NCBI RefSeq assembly: GCF_004331255.1
Contig: NZ_SJOF01000009.1
Span: 62,001 to 126,000 of the forward strand
DNA: 64,000 nt
Source: Acinetobacter sp. ANC 4173
GTDB taxonomy: Bacteria; Pseudomonadota; Gammaproteobacteria; Pseudomonadales; Moraxellaceae
Direction: 5' to 3'
A program made the translations under genes and the position numbers. This document shows positions 46,620 through 56,711 of the stretch, piece after piece (within the stretch, counting starts at the first letter, position 1; every line of letters begins with the position of its first letter). Under the pieces are notes generated by a model. That model was not told the origin of the DNA and did not search any database. It saw only the letters and a program-made list of their open reading frames with translations.

Positions 46620-46894
46620 TCATTTGCTGATGAATCTTATCGTTCTAAAATGGCCTTCATCTTTTAAAATTCTGCGGACGGCATCAGCCATTGTAGATTT
46701 TTGTTTAGATTGAACGAAGACACGATCCAATGGCACTTTTACTGCCTTGAACCACAATGCGATGAGAATCACTGCTGCTGAAACCCTTGCCAAAATGCAG
46801 TGTATGCATTTTCATTCACAGTTTTTTTTGTTTTTGAGAACCCTATCATTTTTAAAAAACTCATTTTGCTTTTCTGTCTTTCTCTTGATGTCAT
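46620..46894 (-). pseudogene. Frameshifted small membrane protein gene
   Basis: On the minus strand, an ATG at 46892-46894 opens MTSRERQKSKMSFLKMIGFS up to AFWQGFQQQ and then stops. From about 46793 another frame reads VSAAVILIALWFKAVKV, PLDRVFVQSKQK and ADAVRRILKDEGHFRTIR to a stop at 46620. A single-base deletion near GGGTTT would join them into a protein of about 95 residues with one membrane segment. Coding character is plausible in both parts, but I do not know the family. Confidence 0.4.
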
Positions 46895-46960
46895 TTTTTT
46901 ATCGCTTGTGGACTACATAAAGCTAGCGATTTATGCAGCCCAACTCAACCTAAATCGGTC

Positions 46961-47731
46961 TCATTGCTTCGCTTTGATTTGATCTAATTTTTTCAATACT
47001 TCTGCAACCGCAATCATCGCAAAACTAGACGTCACTACGACCGCCGAACCATAGCCCCCACAACGTAAACCTGCACTTGGGCAAACATCGGCACTGGAAA
47101 ATGGATTATCAATGGAGTACACACAGGTAATCCCAAACTTTTCTTTCGGTTTTTTACAAATGCCTTTGGAGCGCAACTGCGCACGCAATTTGGCTAACAT
47201 CGGATCTTGTTCAGTTTTGGATAAATCTGCGACCCGAATTTTCAGTGGATCTAATTTACCGCCTGCACCTCCCGAAACAATTAATGGAATTTTATTAAAA
47301 CGGCAATGTAACATCAGCGCCAACTTGGCTTTGACATCATCAATGCAGTCTAAAATTAAATCAGGAGCATTGCTAAGCAACTCTTTGACATTGTCAGGCG
47401 TTAAATAATCATCAATCAGATTAATTTTAACTTTCGGATTAATCGAGCGGCAACGTTCTGCCATGACTTCAATTTTTTCACAGCCTAACGTCGAGGTCAT
47501 GGCAGGTAATTGACGATTAATATTCGATGCAGCGACCACATCCATATCGACCAAAGTCAGCTCTCCGACACCAGTACGCGCCAAGGCTTCTACTGCCCAA
47601 GAACCCACACCACCAATTCCAATTACCATGACATGGCTTTTCTCATAATGACTGAATGTATCCTCACCATAAATTTTGGCTACACCGGCAAAACGGCGGT
47701 CATATTCATCATCTAAGAGTAAGTCAGTCAT
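46961..47731 (-). CDS. tcdA: tRNA threonylcarbamoyladenosine dehydratase
   Basis: A 256-residue E1-like adenylating enzyme that cyclises t6A37 to ct6A in ANN-decoding tRNAs. It has a P-loop-like VIGIGGVGSWAVEALARTG, LVDMDVVAASNINRQLPA, DCIDDVKAKLALMLHC and CVYSIDNP / PSAGLRCGGYGSAVVVTSSF. The family's zinc-binding cysteines of larger E1 enzymes are not expected here. It is a single gene, ended near a possible pseudogene. Confidence 0.94.
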   Translation of the reverse strand: MTDLLLDDEYDRRFAGVAKIYGEDTFSHYEKSHVMVIGIGGVGSWAVEALARTGVGELTLVDMDVVAASNINRQLPAMTSTLGCEKIEVMAERCRSINPKVKINLIDDYLTPDNVKELLSNAPDLILDCIDDVKAKLALMLHCRFNKIPLIVSGGAGGKLDPLKIRVADLSKTEQDPMLAKLRAQLRSKGICKKPKEKFGITCVYSIDNPFSSADVCPSAGLRCGGYGSAVVVTSSFAMIAVAEVLKKLDQIKAKQ

Positions 47732-47794
47732 AGGGAGATCAAATCAGAAAAATTATCGCGAGCATTTTATCAAATTCAATTTAAAAGTTGCGGA

Positions 47795-48598
47795 TTAATA
47801 TTCAGTCCATGCACTTGGAAACTGGATTGCATCAGCTTTATTTGCATTCAATAAATAAGTCTTACGTTGATTCACAGGCTGTTGATCGGATGATGGCGAC
47901 AAAGTACGTATATAGTGATATTTCATGCGCCATGTATTCGCTTGTAGATATTCGATATTCAACAGCAGTGTTTCTTGATCATGGCAGTTTCCATTCGACT
48001 GAGCATAATCTTGTTCCGAAAAACAGGCTCGAATCATCCTTGAAACAGAAAACGGAATATTTTGAAAAACCTGTTGGTATTTACTCTGAGGGTTGAGTTG
48101 TAAAAAGTCTGCCACTTCTTCACGCATTCCCCCACCTGAATACATCTCATCCCAACGCTGAATCAGGGCAATGCTGTAATCTGTATCATTGATGGGAAAT
48201 AACACGGGATACAGGTGTAAGGCATCGGCTCGAACAAAATGACCTTGCTCATCCAGTGAATCTTCGACTGTCACAGCACCATCCACTGTCCAGTGTGGAT
48301 GCTGAGTAAGCGGTTGGTAATTTGAAAAATCCCAATCATTACGCAATTGATAATTTTGTGCATTTTTTTCGAGCTCAAATAGTTTCAATTTTGCAATTAC
48401 ATAGTGCCGTTGAGGATGATTCGGGACCTGATAAAGTTGCCATGTGGCATCAGAACTACAGGAAATCTTGAGCTGAAAACAAATACTTTCGCGCTGTGCC
48501 TGCGTAATTTTCTGTGGTTTTAATATCTGGGCTTGCGGTTTTGCATGGCCCCAAACTGGAAATAGGCATACACATCCTACCAATAAAAATTTCAACAT
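47795..48598 (-). CDS. Secreted protein of unknown function
   Basis: A 267-residue protein with an N-terminal signal peptide (MLKFLLVGCVCLFPVWGHA, cleavage after HA). Mature part has several Cys (CFQLKISCSS; CFSEQDY; GNCHDQE) that could form disulfides, and motifs ALIQRWDEMYSGGGMREE and YPVLFPINDTDYSIALI. No named family is recognised. It follows acnA on the same strand but beyond a terminator, so it probably has its own promoter. Confidence 0.7.
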   Translation of the reverse strand: MLKFLLVGCVCLFPVWGHAKPQAQILKPQKITQAQRESICFQLKISCSSDATWQLYQVPNHPQRHYVIAKLKLFELEKNAQNYQLRNDWDFSNYQPLTQHPHWTVDGAVTVEDSLDEQGHFVRADALHLYPVLFPINDTDYSIALIQRWDEMYSGGGMREEVADFLQLNPQSKYQQVFQNIPFSVSRMIRACFSEQDYAQSNGNCHDQETLLLNIEYLQANTWRMKYHYIRTLSPSSDQQPVNQRKTYLLNANKADAIQFPSAWTEY

Positions 48599-48634
48599 AA
48601 ATTCAATCTTATTCAGTCATTTAATCTATACAAA

Positions 48635-48668
48635 AGGAGCCTTAGACTTAGCATCATAAGGCTCCTTG
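48635..48668 (-). terminator. Terminator of acnA
   Basis: AAGGAGCCTTA (48635-48645) pairs with TAAGGCTCCTT (48658-48668) over a 12-nt loop, followed by a short T run on the minus strand, 22 nt after the acnA stop. Confidence 0.8.
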
Positions 48669-48689
48669 TAAGGGATCACGTTGGCTATA

Positions 48690-51446
48690 TCAACTTGCAA
48701 TTAAATGTCGTAATACATAATGCAGAATTCCACCAGCTTTGAAATATTCAACTTCGTTGAGGGTATCAATACGACATAACACAGGGAACGAATCGCGTGA
48801 GCCATCGGTTCGAGTCACTTCCACTTCAAAGGTTTGATGCGGCGCCAAATCATCCGACAAGCCTAGAATCGAAATACTTTCATGCCCTGTCAGATTTAAA
48901 CTGTGTCGGTTCTGATCAGACATAAACTGCAATGGCAACACGCCCATACCAACCAAATTGGAACGGTGAATCCGCTCAAAACTTTCAGCAATGACAGCTT
49001 TCACACCGAGCAAATTGGTGCCCTTCGCAGCCCAATCACGGGAAGAGCCTGTGCCATATTCTTTACCTGCAATAATCACCAACGGCGTGCCTTGCTGTTG
49101 ATACAACATAGCAGCATCATAAATTGCCAGTTTTTCACCACTTGGAATATGCAATGTATTGCCACCTTCTTCTCCACCTAACATTTCATTTTTAATGCGA
49201 ATATTGGCGAATGTCCCACGCATCATAACTTCATGATTACCTCGACGTGAACCATAGGAGTTAAAATCGTTCTGCTCTACTCCATGCTCTTGCAGATAGC
49301 GACCAGCGGGGCTGTCTTTTTTAATATTTCCTGCGGGGGAAATATGGTCGGTGGTAACGGAATCTCCAAGCACTGCCAGTATTCGCGCATGCTCAATATT
49401 ATGTAATGAATTCAGGGGTTGCCCAATATCTGCAAAAAATGGCGGATGTCGGATATAGGTAGAATGCTCGTCCCATGCATAAGTCTGACTTTGTGGAATT
49501 TGAATCGCCTTCCAACTGGCATCGCCTTCAAATACCGCAGCATATTCCTTATGGAACATGTCGGTATTCACGTTCTGTAAGACTTCGTCTATTTCTGCCT
49601 GACTTGGCCAAATGTCTTTTAAATAGACCGCTTCGCCATGTATATCCAATCCAATCGGTTGGGTGGTTAAATCTACACGAATATTCCCTGCCAAACCAAA
49701 AGCAATCACCAAAGGCGGTGAAGCCAACCAATTGGTTTTCACCAAAGGATGTACTCGCCCTTCAAAATTACGATTGCCCGATAACACTGAAGCGACATTT
49801 AAATCATAACAATTAATGGCTTCTTCAATTGCTTCAGGTAAAGGTCCCGAATTACCAATACAGGTGGTACAACCGTAACCAACCAAGTTATAACCCAACT
49901 GATCGAGATAAGGCGTTAGACCTGCGGCATTCAGATAGTCAGTCACCACTTTAGAACCGGGAGCCAAGGAGCTTTTCACCCAAGGTTTGCGCTGTAGACC
50001 TTTTTCAATGGCTTTTTTCGCAAGCAGGCCCGCCGCCAACATCACACTCGGATTAGATGTATTGGTACAGGAGGTAATGGCTGAAATCACCACATCACCA
50101 TGTACCAATGGATACTGCTTACCATCGATTTCACAGAATGCACTTTCATGCGTGATATTGGATTTTTGCGCATCGACCGCTGTACCACCGCCCCCTTCAT
50201 TTTCTAAACGTGCTTTATCTTCTTTGGCAGGTTTTAAACTCAGCTCCATTAAAGCATCAAAAGTTTGTGGTACATCTGCCAGTAAAACCCGATCTTGTGG
50301 ACGTTTAGGACCCGCAACACTCGCAGCAACCGTCGACATATCAAGGCTTAAAGTATCAGTGAACACAGGTTCATCTCCTGCATTGCGCCATAAGCCCTGT
50401 TCTTTACAATACGCTTCGACCAAGGCAATACGTTCATCACTACGTCCTGTTAAGCGCATATAGGCAAGCGTCACTTCATCAATAGGGAAAAATCCACAGG
50501 TTGCCCCATATTCAGGTGCCATATTGGCAATGGTGGCACGGTCAGCCAAAGGCAAATCTGCCAGTCCATCACCATAAAATTCAACAAATTTTCCCACAAC
50601 ACCTTTTTGACGCAGCATTTGCGTGATGGTAAGAACCAAATCCGTTGCCGTTATGCCCTCGCGCAATTTCCCCGTGAGTTTAAAACCAATCACTTCAGGA
50701 ATGAGCATGGAAATGGGTTGTCCTAACATGGCGGCTTCGGCTTCAATTCCGCCCACACCCCAACCTAAGACCCCCAAACCATTGATCATAGTGGTATGTG
50801 AATCTGTACCCACCAAGGTATCTGGGAAGGCATAGGTTTTCCCGTCCGATTCACCTAGCCATACCGCTTGCGCTAAATATTCCAGATTCACCTGATGGCA
50901 AATCCCCGTTCCCGGCGGAACCACACTAAAGTTATTGAACGCCGATTGTCCCCAACGCAGAAACTGATAACGCTCACCATTACGCTGCATTTCAATTTCA
51001 ACATTTTGAGCAAAGGCACGATCACTGGCAAAATGATCAACCATCACCGAGTGGTCAATGATCAAATCAACTGGAGATAAAGGATTAATTATATTCGGAT
51101 CTCGTCCAGCTTGTGCGACTGCTGCGCGCATGGCAGCTAAATCGACCACCGCAGGTACACCTGTAAAATCCTGCATGAGAACTCGCGCAGGGCGATACTG
51201 AATTTCTTGTTCCGAGCTTCGGGTTTGCTGCCATTCCACAATCGCCAAAATATCATCTGCTTTGACCGTTACACCATCTTCAAAGCGCAATAAATTTTCT
51301 AATAAGACTTTAAGTGATTTGGGTAGTTTAGACAGTTCTCCCAGTTGTGGCTGGGCTTGTGCCAAACTAAAGATCTGATAAGTTTTGGAACCGACGGTAA
51401 AGGATTGTAATGCATTAAAGCTATCGATTTGACTATACTTTGCCAT
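48690..51446 (-). CDS. acnA: Aconitate hydratase A
   Basis: A 918-residue 4Fe-4S aconitase that interconverts citrate and isocitrate. The AcnA/IRP-like N terminus includes LPKSLKVLLENLLR and ARVLMQDFTGVPAVVDLAAMR. DSHTTMINGLGVLGWGVGGIEAEAAMLGQP is the active-site loop. Cluster ligands lie in SCTNTSNPSV and in GCTTCIGNSGPL. The C-terminal swivel domain has GNHEVMMRGTFANIR, GSSRDWAAKGT and FERIHRSNLVGMGVLPL. Slightly longer than E. coli AcnA (891). GGAGGA precedes the ATG. Confidence 0.97.
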   Translation of the reverse strand: MAKYSQIDSFNALQSFTVGSKTYQIFSLAQAQPQLGELSKLPKSLKVLLENLLRFEDGVTVKADDILAIVEWQQTRSSEQEIQYRPARVLMQDFTGVPAVVDLAAMRAAVAQAGRDPNIINPLSPVDLIIDHSVMVDHFASDRAFAQNVEIEMQRNGERYQFLRWGQSAFNNFSVVPPGTGICHQVNLEYLAQAVWLGESDGKTYAFPDTLVGTDSHTTMINGLGVLGWGVGGIEAEAAMLGQPISMLIPEVIGFKLTGKLREGITATDLVLTITQMLRQKGVVGKFVEFYGDGLADLPLADRATIANMAPEYGATCGFFPIDEVTLAYMRLTGRSDERIALVEAYCKEQGLWRNAGDEPVFTDTLSLDMSTVAASVAGPKRPQDRVLLADVPQTFDALMELSLKPAKEDKARLENEGGGGTAVDAQKSNITHESAFCEIDGKQYPLVHGDVVISAITSCTNTSNPSVMLAAGLLAKKAIEKGLQRKPWVKSSLAPGSKVVTDYLNAAGLTPYLDQLGYNLVGYGCTTCIGNSGPLPEAIEEAINCYDLNVASVLSGNRNFEGRVHPLVKTNWLASPPLVIAFGLAGNIRVDLTTQPIGLDIHGEAVYLKDIWPSQAEIDEVLQNVNTDMFHKEYAAVFEGDASWKAIQIPQSQTYAWDEHSTYIRHPPFFADIGQPLNSLHNIEHARILAVLGDSVTTDHISPAGNIKKDSPAGRYLQEHGVEQNDFNSYGSRRGNHEVMMRGTFANIRIKNEMLGGEEGGNTLHIPSGEKLAIYDAAMLYQQQGTPLVIIAGKEYGTGSSRDWAAKGTNLLGVKAVIAESFERIHRSNLVGMGVLPLQFMSDQNRHSLNLTGHESISILGLSDDLAPHQTFEVEVTRTDGSRDSFPVLCRIDTLNEVEYFKAGGILHYVLRHLIAS

Positions 51447-51564
51447 AGGTGGGTCCTCCGGCTTGCATGGCTAATTTTTATTCCATTGTTCTTTTTATAA
51501 TGTAGGTCAAATCGTTGACTTTAATGTTGTGGATTAGTAATTTCCCACCCACTTTATTTGAATT

Positions 51565-52380
51565 TTACAGCCGCAAACACTGCTGCGTATTTTGCCAAAG
51601 CTGCTCTGCCAAGCGCTTTTCATCTGTTTGTAAACATTGTGCCAAACCGTGTAATACATACGGTAAATTGGCTGGAGTATTGCGGGTTCGTTGTTGGGTT
51701 GAAACTTGACAGCACAGTGGTGTCATATCAGGGCAATCAGTTTCCAACACCAAATGTTCGGCACCAATTTCCTGTACTACCCGATGCAGTTTTTTTGCAT
51801 TTGGATTGGTGATTTGCCCTGTGATGCCAATTTTAAACCCCATTTTAATGAAGGCTTTGGCTTCTTCCACACCACCACTAAAGGCATGGGCAATACCACC
51901 GAATTGAAATTTTTGCTTTTTAAGTAAGGCTAGCGTTTCTGCATGCGCTTTACGGATATGTAACAATACTGGTTTTTGGTAATGCAGCGCCAGTTCTAAT
52001 TGCTGTTGAAAATAATCCTGTTGTTTGGCAAATAATTCAGGTTGCTTATGCTCGGCTAAAAAAGTATCTAAACCAATTTCCCCAATTGCAATACAGTCCC
52101 GCTGTTGTAAGAGCGATTCGAGTTGCTGTAAATGCTCAACTCGATGTTGTTGAATATAAAAAGGATGTAAACCCGGTGCTAAATAAGCCTGCGGTGCTTC
52201 TGACAAATGATTTATAACCTGTTGAGTTTTTAGCAAATCAGGAAATCGTGAAGCGACAAAGCCAATTAAGACCAAAGCCTCCACCCCTGCCACTTTGGCT
52301 TGAGATGCTAGATGTTCCCGATCTGGATCAAAATCAGGAACATCAAAATGAGTATGGGTATCAAATAAACGTAGCGGCAT
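51565..52380 (-). CDS. TatD-family metal-dependent hydrolase
   Basis: A 271-residue amidohydrolase-fold protein: FDTHTHFD (metal ligands), GLHPFYIQQH, IGEIGLDTF, VLLHIRKAHAETL and the TatD signature ETDCPDMTP. TatD proteins act as 3'-5' DNases or other phosphodiesterases; the substrate here is unknown. ATG at 52378-52380 with AGGTT upstream is preferred to the in-frame TTG 6 nt earlier. It follows the lipoprotein genes by 11 nt, so the three form an operon. Confidence 0.9.
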   Translation of the reverse strand: MPLRLFDTHTHFDVPDFDPDREHLASQAKVAGVEALVLIGFVASRFPDLLKTQQVINHLSEAPQAYLAPGLHPFYIQQHRVEHLQQLESLLQQRDCIAIGEIGLDTFLAEHKQPELFAKQQDYFQQQLELALHYQKPVLLHIRKAHAETLALLKKQKFQFGGIAHAFSGGVEEAKAFIKMGFKIGITGQITNPNAKKLHRVVQEIGAEHLVLETDCPDMTPLCCQVSTQQRTRNTPANLPYVLHGLAQCLQTDEKRLAEQLWQNTQQCLRL

Positions 52381-52391
52381 GTTCAAACCTG

Positions 52392-53384
52392 TTACTTACT
52401 TGGCTCGCTGGCAGCACTCGCAACGGCTTCAGTGGCAAACTCAGGTAGGTACGGTTTTTTTAGAATCGCCTGCAATTGCTCATAGGGTATGGTTAAGCGC
52501 GGCAAACCGACCACATACGGTCCAATTTCATATTCACCATACTGTAAAATTAAACCTTGCTTACTCAAATAATAATTATCGCTCAGTTTAAACTTCCACG
52601 CCTGTTCATATTCAGAGACATCATTTGCCAGTTTGGATTCTATCACCCAAGTTTTAAAGGCAGCATGTGCTTGATTTTCTAATGCTGCCAACTGATTGGC
52701 TGCCAAAATTTCATTCAGCTTGACCAGTTTTTTCTTTTCTAAATCAAAATTATAATATTGTTGTGAAGATGAACCATGCGCACCACCCAAGTAACTACTG
52801 CTGTTTAATACTACCGTAACCAATGGACCTTTGGCATTTAGAATAGTCGGCTTAATCATTACACTAATTTTATGACTTGAACTTAGCGCTTTAATCTCTT
52901 GATCTAATTTTAAAAAAGCTTGGGTATACGGTTGTAATTGCTGTTCGAGCTGTTGTTTCACAGTTGCTGCTTGAACCACGGCTTGTGATGCTGCCATTTC
53001 CGATGCTTTCGCGGTCGATGCCGATTCATCTACAGCGAACTCAGGAGAAACTGCCAAAATCTGCTCGACCTGTTTCAGAATTTCAGCATCTATATACGCA
53101 TCTATAAATGGCTGATTACTACTGAGTCGCTCAATGGTCATTTCTGGGCAATTATTGTCGTCACATGCAGGTAAATTGAGTTGTAGTTTTTCCGAATCTC
53201 CAATCAATTGACTCACTTGTTCTTGCGCCAATGTCGATGATGCTGCAGTCTCTGGTTGTTCAGATTCAACTTTTTTAGGCTGACACGCTGTCATCAGTAT
53301 GGCTGTCGTCAATACACTAGCCGCCCAAATCACTTTCTTTGTTGTCATTTGACTCAACCCTATTTTCATTTTCTCACTCGACAT
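52392..53384 (-). CDS. DUF3298/RsiV-like lipoprotein
   Basis: A 330-residue lipoprotein. The lipobox LMTAC (Cys about 34) follows a hydrophobic stretch. The C-terminal DUF3298-type domain contains SSYLGGAHGSSSQQYYNFD, LVKLNEILAA and the strand FKLSDNYYLSKQGLILQYGEYEIGPYVVGLP-like region. RsiV-type proteins bind lysozyme in some bacteria; that role is not implied here. Start placed at the ATG after AGGTGTGAT; later Met codons are possible and would shorten the leader. It has similarity in its N-terminal Cys-containing block to the next gene upstream. Confidence 0.82.
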   Translation of the reverse strand: MSSEKMKIGLSQMTTKKVIWAASVLTTAILMTACQPKKVESEQPETAASSTLAQEQVSQLIGDSEKLQLNLPACDDNNCPEMTIERLSSNQPFIDAYIDAEILKQVEQILAVSPEFAVDESASTAKASEMAASQAVVQAATVKQQLEQQLQPYTQAFLKLDQEIKALSSSHKISVMIKPTILNAKGPLVTVVLNSSSYLGGAHGSSSQQYYNFDLEKKKLVKLNEILAANQLAALENQAHAAFKTWVIESKLANDVSEYEQAWKFKLSDNYYLSKQGLILQYGEYEIGPYVVGLPRLTIPYEQLQAILKKPYLPEFATEAVASAASEPSK

Positions 53385-53415
53385 ATCACACCTATCTAGG
53401 CTTCAATCCCGCCGT

Positions 53416-54240
53416 CTAAAACATATTCCGATAAAGATCCACTTTTAAAACCTTTTGCGTTTGTGCTTTGCTTAAGTAAATGTCCAATTGCTTACCCTCT
53501 TGGGCAATTTGCTGGCTACGGTAATGTACGCCAATACCCTCACTGTCAAAGAACCAATCCGCTTGCCCCCAATACAATTTTTTTGGCGCCTTCTGTCTTG
53601 CTTCGGTAGTTTGTTGTTTTAACCAATCCTGATAGGCTTTTTGCACAATCTCGTTCATATAAACTTGCTGCTTTGGTTCAACAATGTCAAGTAATGACAC
53701 ACCTTTCTGCAATTTTCGATCTGCAACAGCAAAGTAGTAACGCTCATCAACCTTAACGTCTTCTTGTTTACTGTTGACGCCCACTTGTAACAACACATAT
53801 TCATTTCGTTGATAGGCAATACGGGTATACAGTGCCAATTGATAAGCCGGATTCTTCGAGTATTTCGCCTGCCAATCATCTGATTTTTTTACATAAGCAT
53901 TGATGGCTTGTTGCAAACTCATATTTTGCTTTAAGCCTATTTGATCTTGAATCACCATGGCTTGGGTTTTCGCCATCCAACTATTCAACCATTGGTCTTG
54001 GGTTTCAAGGGTTTGAATATCAATATCAATGCAATTTTTAGTTTCACAGAAGGGCAACGCAATTTTAGCAGGCTGCTGTTTAATATGCAGATAAGGCAGT
54101 ACTTCCGCTTGATCCTGCTTAAAAATAGATGCTGCTGATTTTTGTTGTTCATCTTGTGGCTGCTTCGATGAATCACAAGCGGACAAAGAAAGTCCTGTAC
54201 ATAGCAAAAGAGCAATTTGAATGATGTTGTTGTTCTTCAT
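53416..54240 (-). CDS. Lipoprotein related to the neighbouring DUF3298 protein
   Basis: A 274-residue lipoprotein with lipobox LSAC (Cys about 22). The block LPFCETKNCIDIDIQTL matches the neighbour's LPACDDNNCPEMTIERL, with a paired Cys-x5-Cys. The rest is rich in Gln/Lys with YVLLQVGVNSKQED and EGIGVHYRSQQIA strands that mirror DUF3298 elements. It is probably a diverged tandem duplicate. ATG at 54238-54240 is chosen over an upstream GTG. It lies 31 nt before the downstream lipoprotein gene. Confidence 0.75.
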   Translation of the reverse strand: MKNNNIIQIALLLCTGLSLSACDSSKQPQDEQQKSAASIFKQDQAEVLPYLHIKQQPAKIALPFCETKNCIDIDIQTLETQDQWLNSWMAKTQAMVIQDQIGLKQNMSLQQAINAYVKKSDDWQAKYSKNPAYQLALYTRIAYQRNEYVLLQVGVNSKQEDVKVDERYYFAVADRKLQKGVSLLDIVEPKQQVYMNEIVQKAYQDWLKQQTTEARQKAPKKLYWGQADWFFDSEGIGVHYRSQQIAQEGKQLDIYLSKAQTQKVLKVDLYRNMF

Positions 54241-54301
54241 TTCGACCACACGCTAGGCTACCTCAACGGCAACTTCACCAATAAAAAAGAAATACCATGT
54301 A

Positions 54302-54329
54302 AAAACAGCCTCCGAAAAGAGGCTGTTTT
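54302..54329 (-). terminator. Terminator of prfC
   Basis: AAAACAGCCTC (54302-54312) pairs with GAGGCTGTTTT (54319-54329), with T-tract on the minus strand, 8 nt after the prfC stop. Confidence 0.92.
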
Positions 54330-54336
54330 ATTTAGT

Positions 54337-55926
54337 TTAGTGTTCGCGTGTATTACGGAACACGATGTCTGGATAACGCTCTTGCATTAACTGTAAATTG
54401 ACACGACTTGGTGCTAAATACGTTAAATGCCCGCCGCCATCAACAGAGAGTTGATCATGTGCCTTTTTCTTAAATTCATTGAATTTTTTGTCATCATCAC
54501 ATGACACCCAACGAACCGTATTAATACTTACTGGCTCATATACACAGTCAACTTTGTATTCTTCTTTCAAACGGTATGCAACCACTTCAAACTGAAGCAC
54601 ACCCACAGCGCCCACAATCAAGTCATTGCTGTTTTGCGGCATGAAGACTTGCGTAGCACCTTCTTCTGAAAGTTCTTTTAAGCCTTTTTGTAGTTGCTTC
54701 GACTTTAAAGGATCTTTCAAACGTACACGGCGGAACATTTCAGGTGCAAAGTGTGGAATACCGGTAAATTGCAGTTTTTCACCCGAAGTAAAGGTATCAC
54801 CAATTTGAATGGTGCCATGGTTATGTAAACCAATAATGTCACCTGGCCACGCTTCTTCTAGGTGTTGACGATCCCCGGCCAAGAAGGTCAAAGCATCGCT
54901 AATACGCACATCTTTATCTAAACGGACATGCTTCATTTTCAAGCCTTTTTCATATTTGCCTGAACAAATACGCATAAAAGCAATACGGTCACGGTGTTTC
55001 GGGTCCATATTGGCCTGAATTTTAAAGACAAAACCAGTGAAGCCTTCTTCAGTCGCTTCAACTTTACGGTCTTGAGTCGGGTGTGCTTTCGGTTCAGGCG
55101 CATAGTTGCTAAATGCATCTAACACATGGTCTACACCAAAGTTACCCAATGCCGTACCAAACAATACAGGGGTTTGACGGCCTGCCAAAAACGCTTCACG
55201 GTCCAATGGTTCATTCGCCATTTGCACCAGTTCTAAAGACTCTTCAAAGGCAGCCCAAGCCAGCTCGCCTACTTTTTCACGGAGGTCTGCATAGTCATAG
55301 CCATCTCGGATTTCAATCTCGGTAATCGTGGAACCAAAACCCGCTTTATACACATAAAATTTTTCTTCGATCAGGTTAAATACCCCAGCGAAGTCACGGC
55401 CTGTGCCCAGTGGCCATGTAATTGGAACACATTTAATTTTTAAAACGTTTTCGATTTCATCTAACAGTTCTAAAGGCTCACGGATTTCACGGTCCATTTT
55501 GTTAACAAATGAAATGATCGGTGTGTCGCGCATACGACAGACTTCCATCAATTTGATGGTTCGGTCCTCGACCCCTTTTGCACCGTCAATCACCATGAGT
55601 GCTGAGTCAACCGCTGTCAAAGTACGATAAGTATCTTCCGAGAAATCTTCATGTCCTGGGGTGTCCAAAAGATTGATCATCTTATCTTTAAAGGGGAACT
55701 GCATTACGGACGTGGTAATGGAGATACCACGTTCTTTTTCCATTTCCATCCAGTCCGAGGTTGCAGCACGGTCCGATTTACGGCTTTTTACCATACCCGC
55801 GACCTGAATGGCCTTACCCCATAACAGCAGTTTTTCTGTCATGGTGGTTTTACCCGCATCGGGGTGGGAAATAATCGCGAAGGTTCGGCGCGCCTGCACT
55901 TCTTTCAATAATTGATCTTTGAACAT
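54337..55926 (-). CDS. prfC: Peptide chain release factor 3
   Basis: A 529-residue translational GTPase that removes RF1/RF2 after termination. G1 is [13 protein letters not shown], the switch region holds [19 protein letters not shown]3 [17 protein letters not shown]4 [10 protein letters not shown]. Domain II/III motifs include [14 protein letters not shown]. The frame stays open 18 codons further upstream, but 529 residues equals the E. coli length and residue context matches the family, so ATG 55924-55926 is chosen despite a weak ribosome-binding site. Confidence 0.96.
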   Translation of the reverse strand: MFKDQLLKEVQARRTFAIISHPDAGKTTMTEKLLLWGKAIQVAGMVKSRKSDRAATSDWMEMEKERGISITTSVMQFPFKDKMINLLDTPGHEDFSEDTYRTLTAVDSALMVIDGAKGVEDRTIKLMEVCRMRDTPIISFVNKMDREIREPLELLDEIENVLKIKCVPITWPLGTGRDFAGVFNLIEEKFYVYKAGFGSTITEIEIRDGYDYADLREKVGELAWAAFEESLELVQMANEPLDREAFLAGRQTPVLFGTALGNFGVDHVLDAFSNYAPEPKAHPTQDRKVEATEEGFTGFVFKIQANMDPKHRDRIAFMRICSGKYEKGLKMKHVRLDKDVRISDALTFLAGDRQHLEEAWPGDIIGLHNHGTIQIGDTFTSGEKLQFTGIPHFAPEMFRRVRLKDPLKSKQLQKGLKELSEEGATQVFMPQNSNDLIVGAVGVLQFEVVAYRLKEEYKVDCVYEPVSINTVRWVSCDDDKKFNEFKKKAHDQLSVDGGGHLTYLAPSRVNLQLMQERYPDIVFRNTREH

Positions 55927-56094
55927 TGGGGAAATCTGCAATTTGTACACAGCGATGCTCACGCAAATTACGCGCCGCATACCACTGTCAGGTGAGACAA
56001 AAATAGGCTCAATTGTAGCGTAAGAATCGTTTTTCTTCTATTGATTTCATGCTGAAAGGTTTTGCCTTTCAACAGACAAAACCCTGCCAGTCAT

Positions 56095-56589
56095 TTAAAG
56101 CGCTTCGGTATTGGATGCAGGATTAGATAAAACAATCGAGTTTTCTTTGAGTTTTTCCAACACAATGGAGGTCGTAATATCATTGATCTGAAATTGATGC
56201 GAAGAAATTTTACTGATCAATTGCGACATCTCATCCAAATTCTTGACTGCCACTTTAAGCAGGAAGTCTGAAGTCCCTGTGAGTTTATAAGCATCACGAA
56301 TGCGCGGCTCATCCAAAATAAATTCCAGAAACTTTTCAAAACCATCATCATAATGATTCCGAATACTCACCTCGATCATGCCTGTAATTGGCGATGGATC
56401 GGCTTTCAGTGCAATTTGTGCGTAGTAGCCAGTAATGATCTTTTTTTGTTCCAACGTAGCACGACGACGCGAACATTGTGATGCCGAAAGACCAATCAAC
56501 TCTGCCAGCTCTTGATTGGTTAAACGACCATTTTGCTGTAATTGCTGAATAATTTTACGATCGTAATCGTCCAGTTCATCACCCATCAT
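56095..56589 (-). CDS. Lrp/AsnC-family transcriptional regulator
   Basis: A 164-residue feast/famine regulator. The N-terminal HTH reads LDDYDRKIIQQLQQNGRLTNQELAELIGLSASQCSRRRATLE; the C-terminal RAM domain includes RIRDAYKLTGTSDFLLKVAVKNLDEM (ligand-binding). AGGATAG lies just before the ATG; a second ATG follows immediately. It precedes the tyrosine catabolic genes and may sense an amino acid, but its targets are unknown. Confidence 0.93.
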   Translation of the reverse strand: MMGDELDDYDRKIIQQLQQNGRLTNQELAELIGLSASQCSRRRATLEQKKIITGYYAQIALKADPSPITGMIEVSIRNHYDDGFEKFLEFILDEPRIRDAYKLTGTSDFLLKVAVKNLDEMSQLISKISSHQFQINDITTSIVLEKLKENSIVLSNPASNTEAL

Positions 56590-56711
56590 CTATCCTAGAA
56601 TTTTGTTATCAAACTGCTGAAAAAGCGCGTTTTTGTCTACAAACCACTTTATAGAAACAGGGCGAGAAAAACAAATTCGATTTGCCCTACTCCCCCTGTT
56701 AAGTACTTTAA

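Noticed and set aside
49987..50463. 158-codon plus-strand open frame
   Set aside because: Antisense to acnA; no family resemblance and no ribosome-binding site.
55927..55980. 18-residue N-terminal extension of prfC
   Set aside because: Open in frame, but absent from the family and would exceed the usual length; ATG 55926 is preferred.
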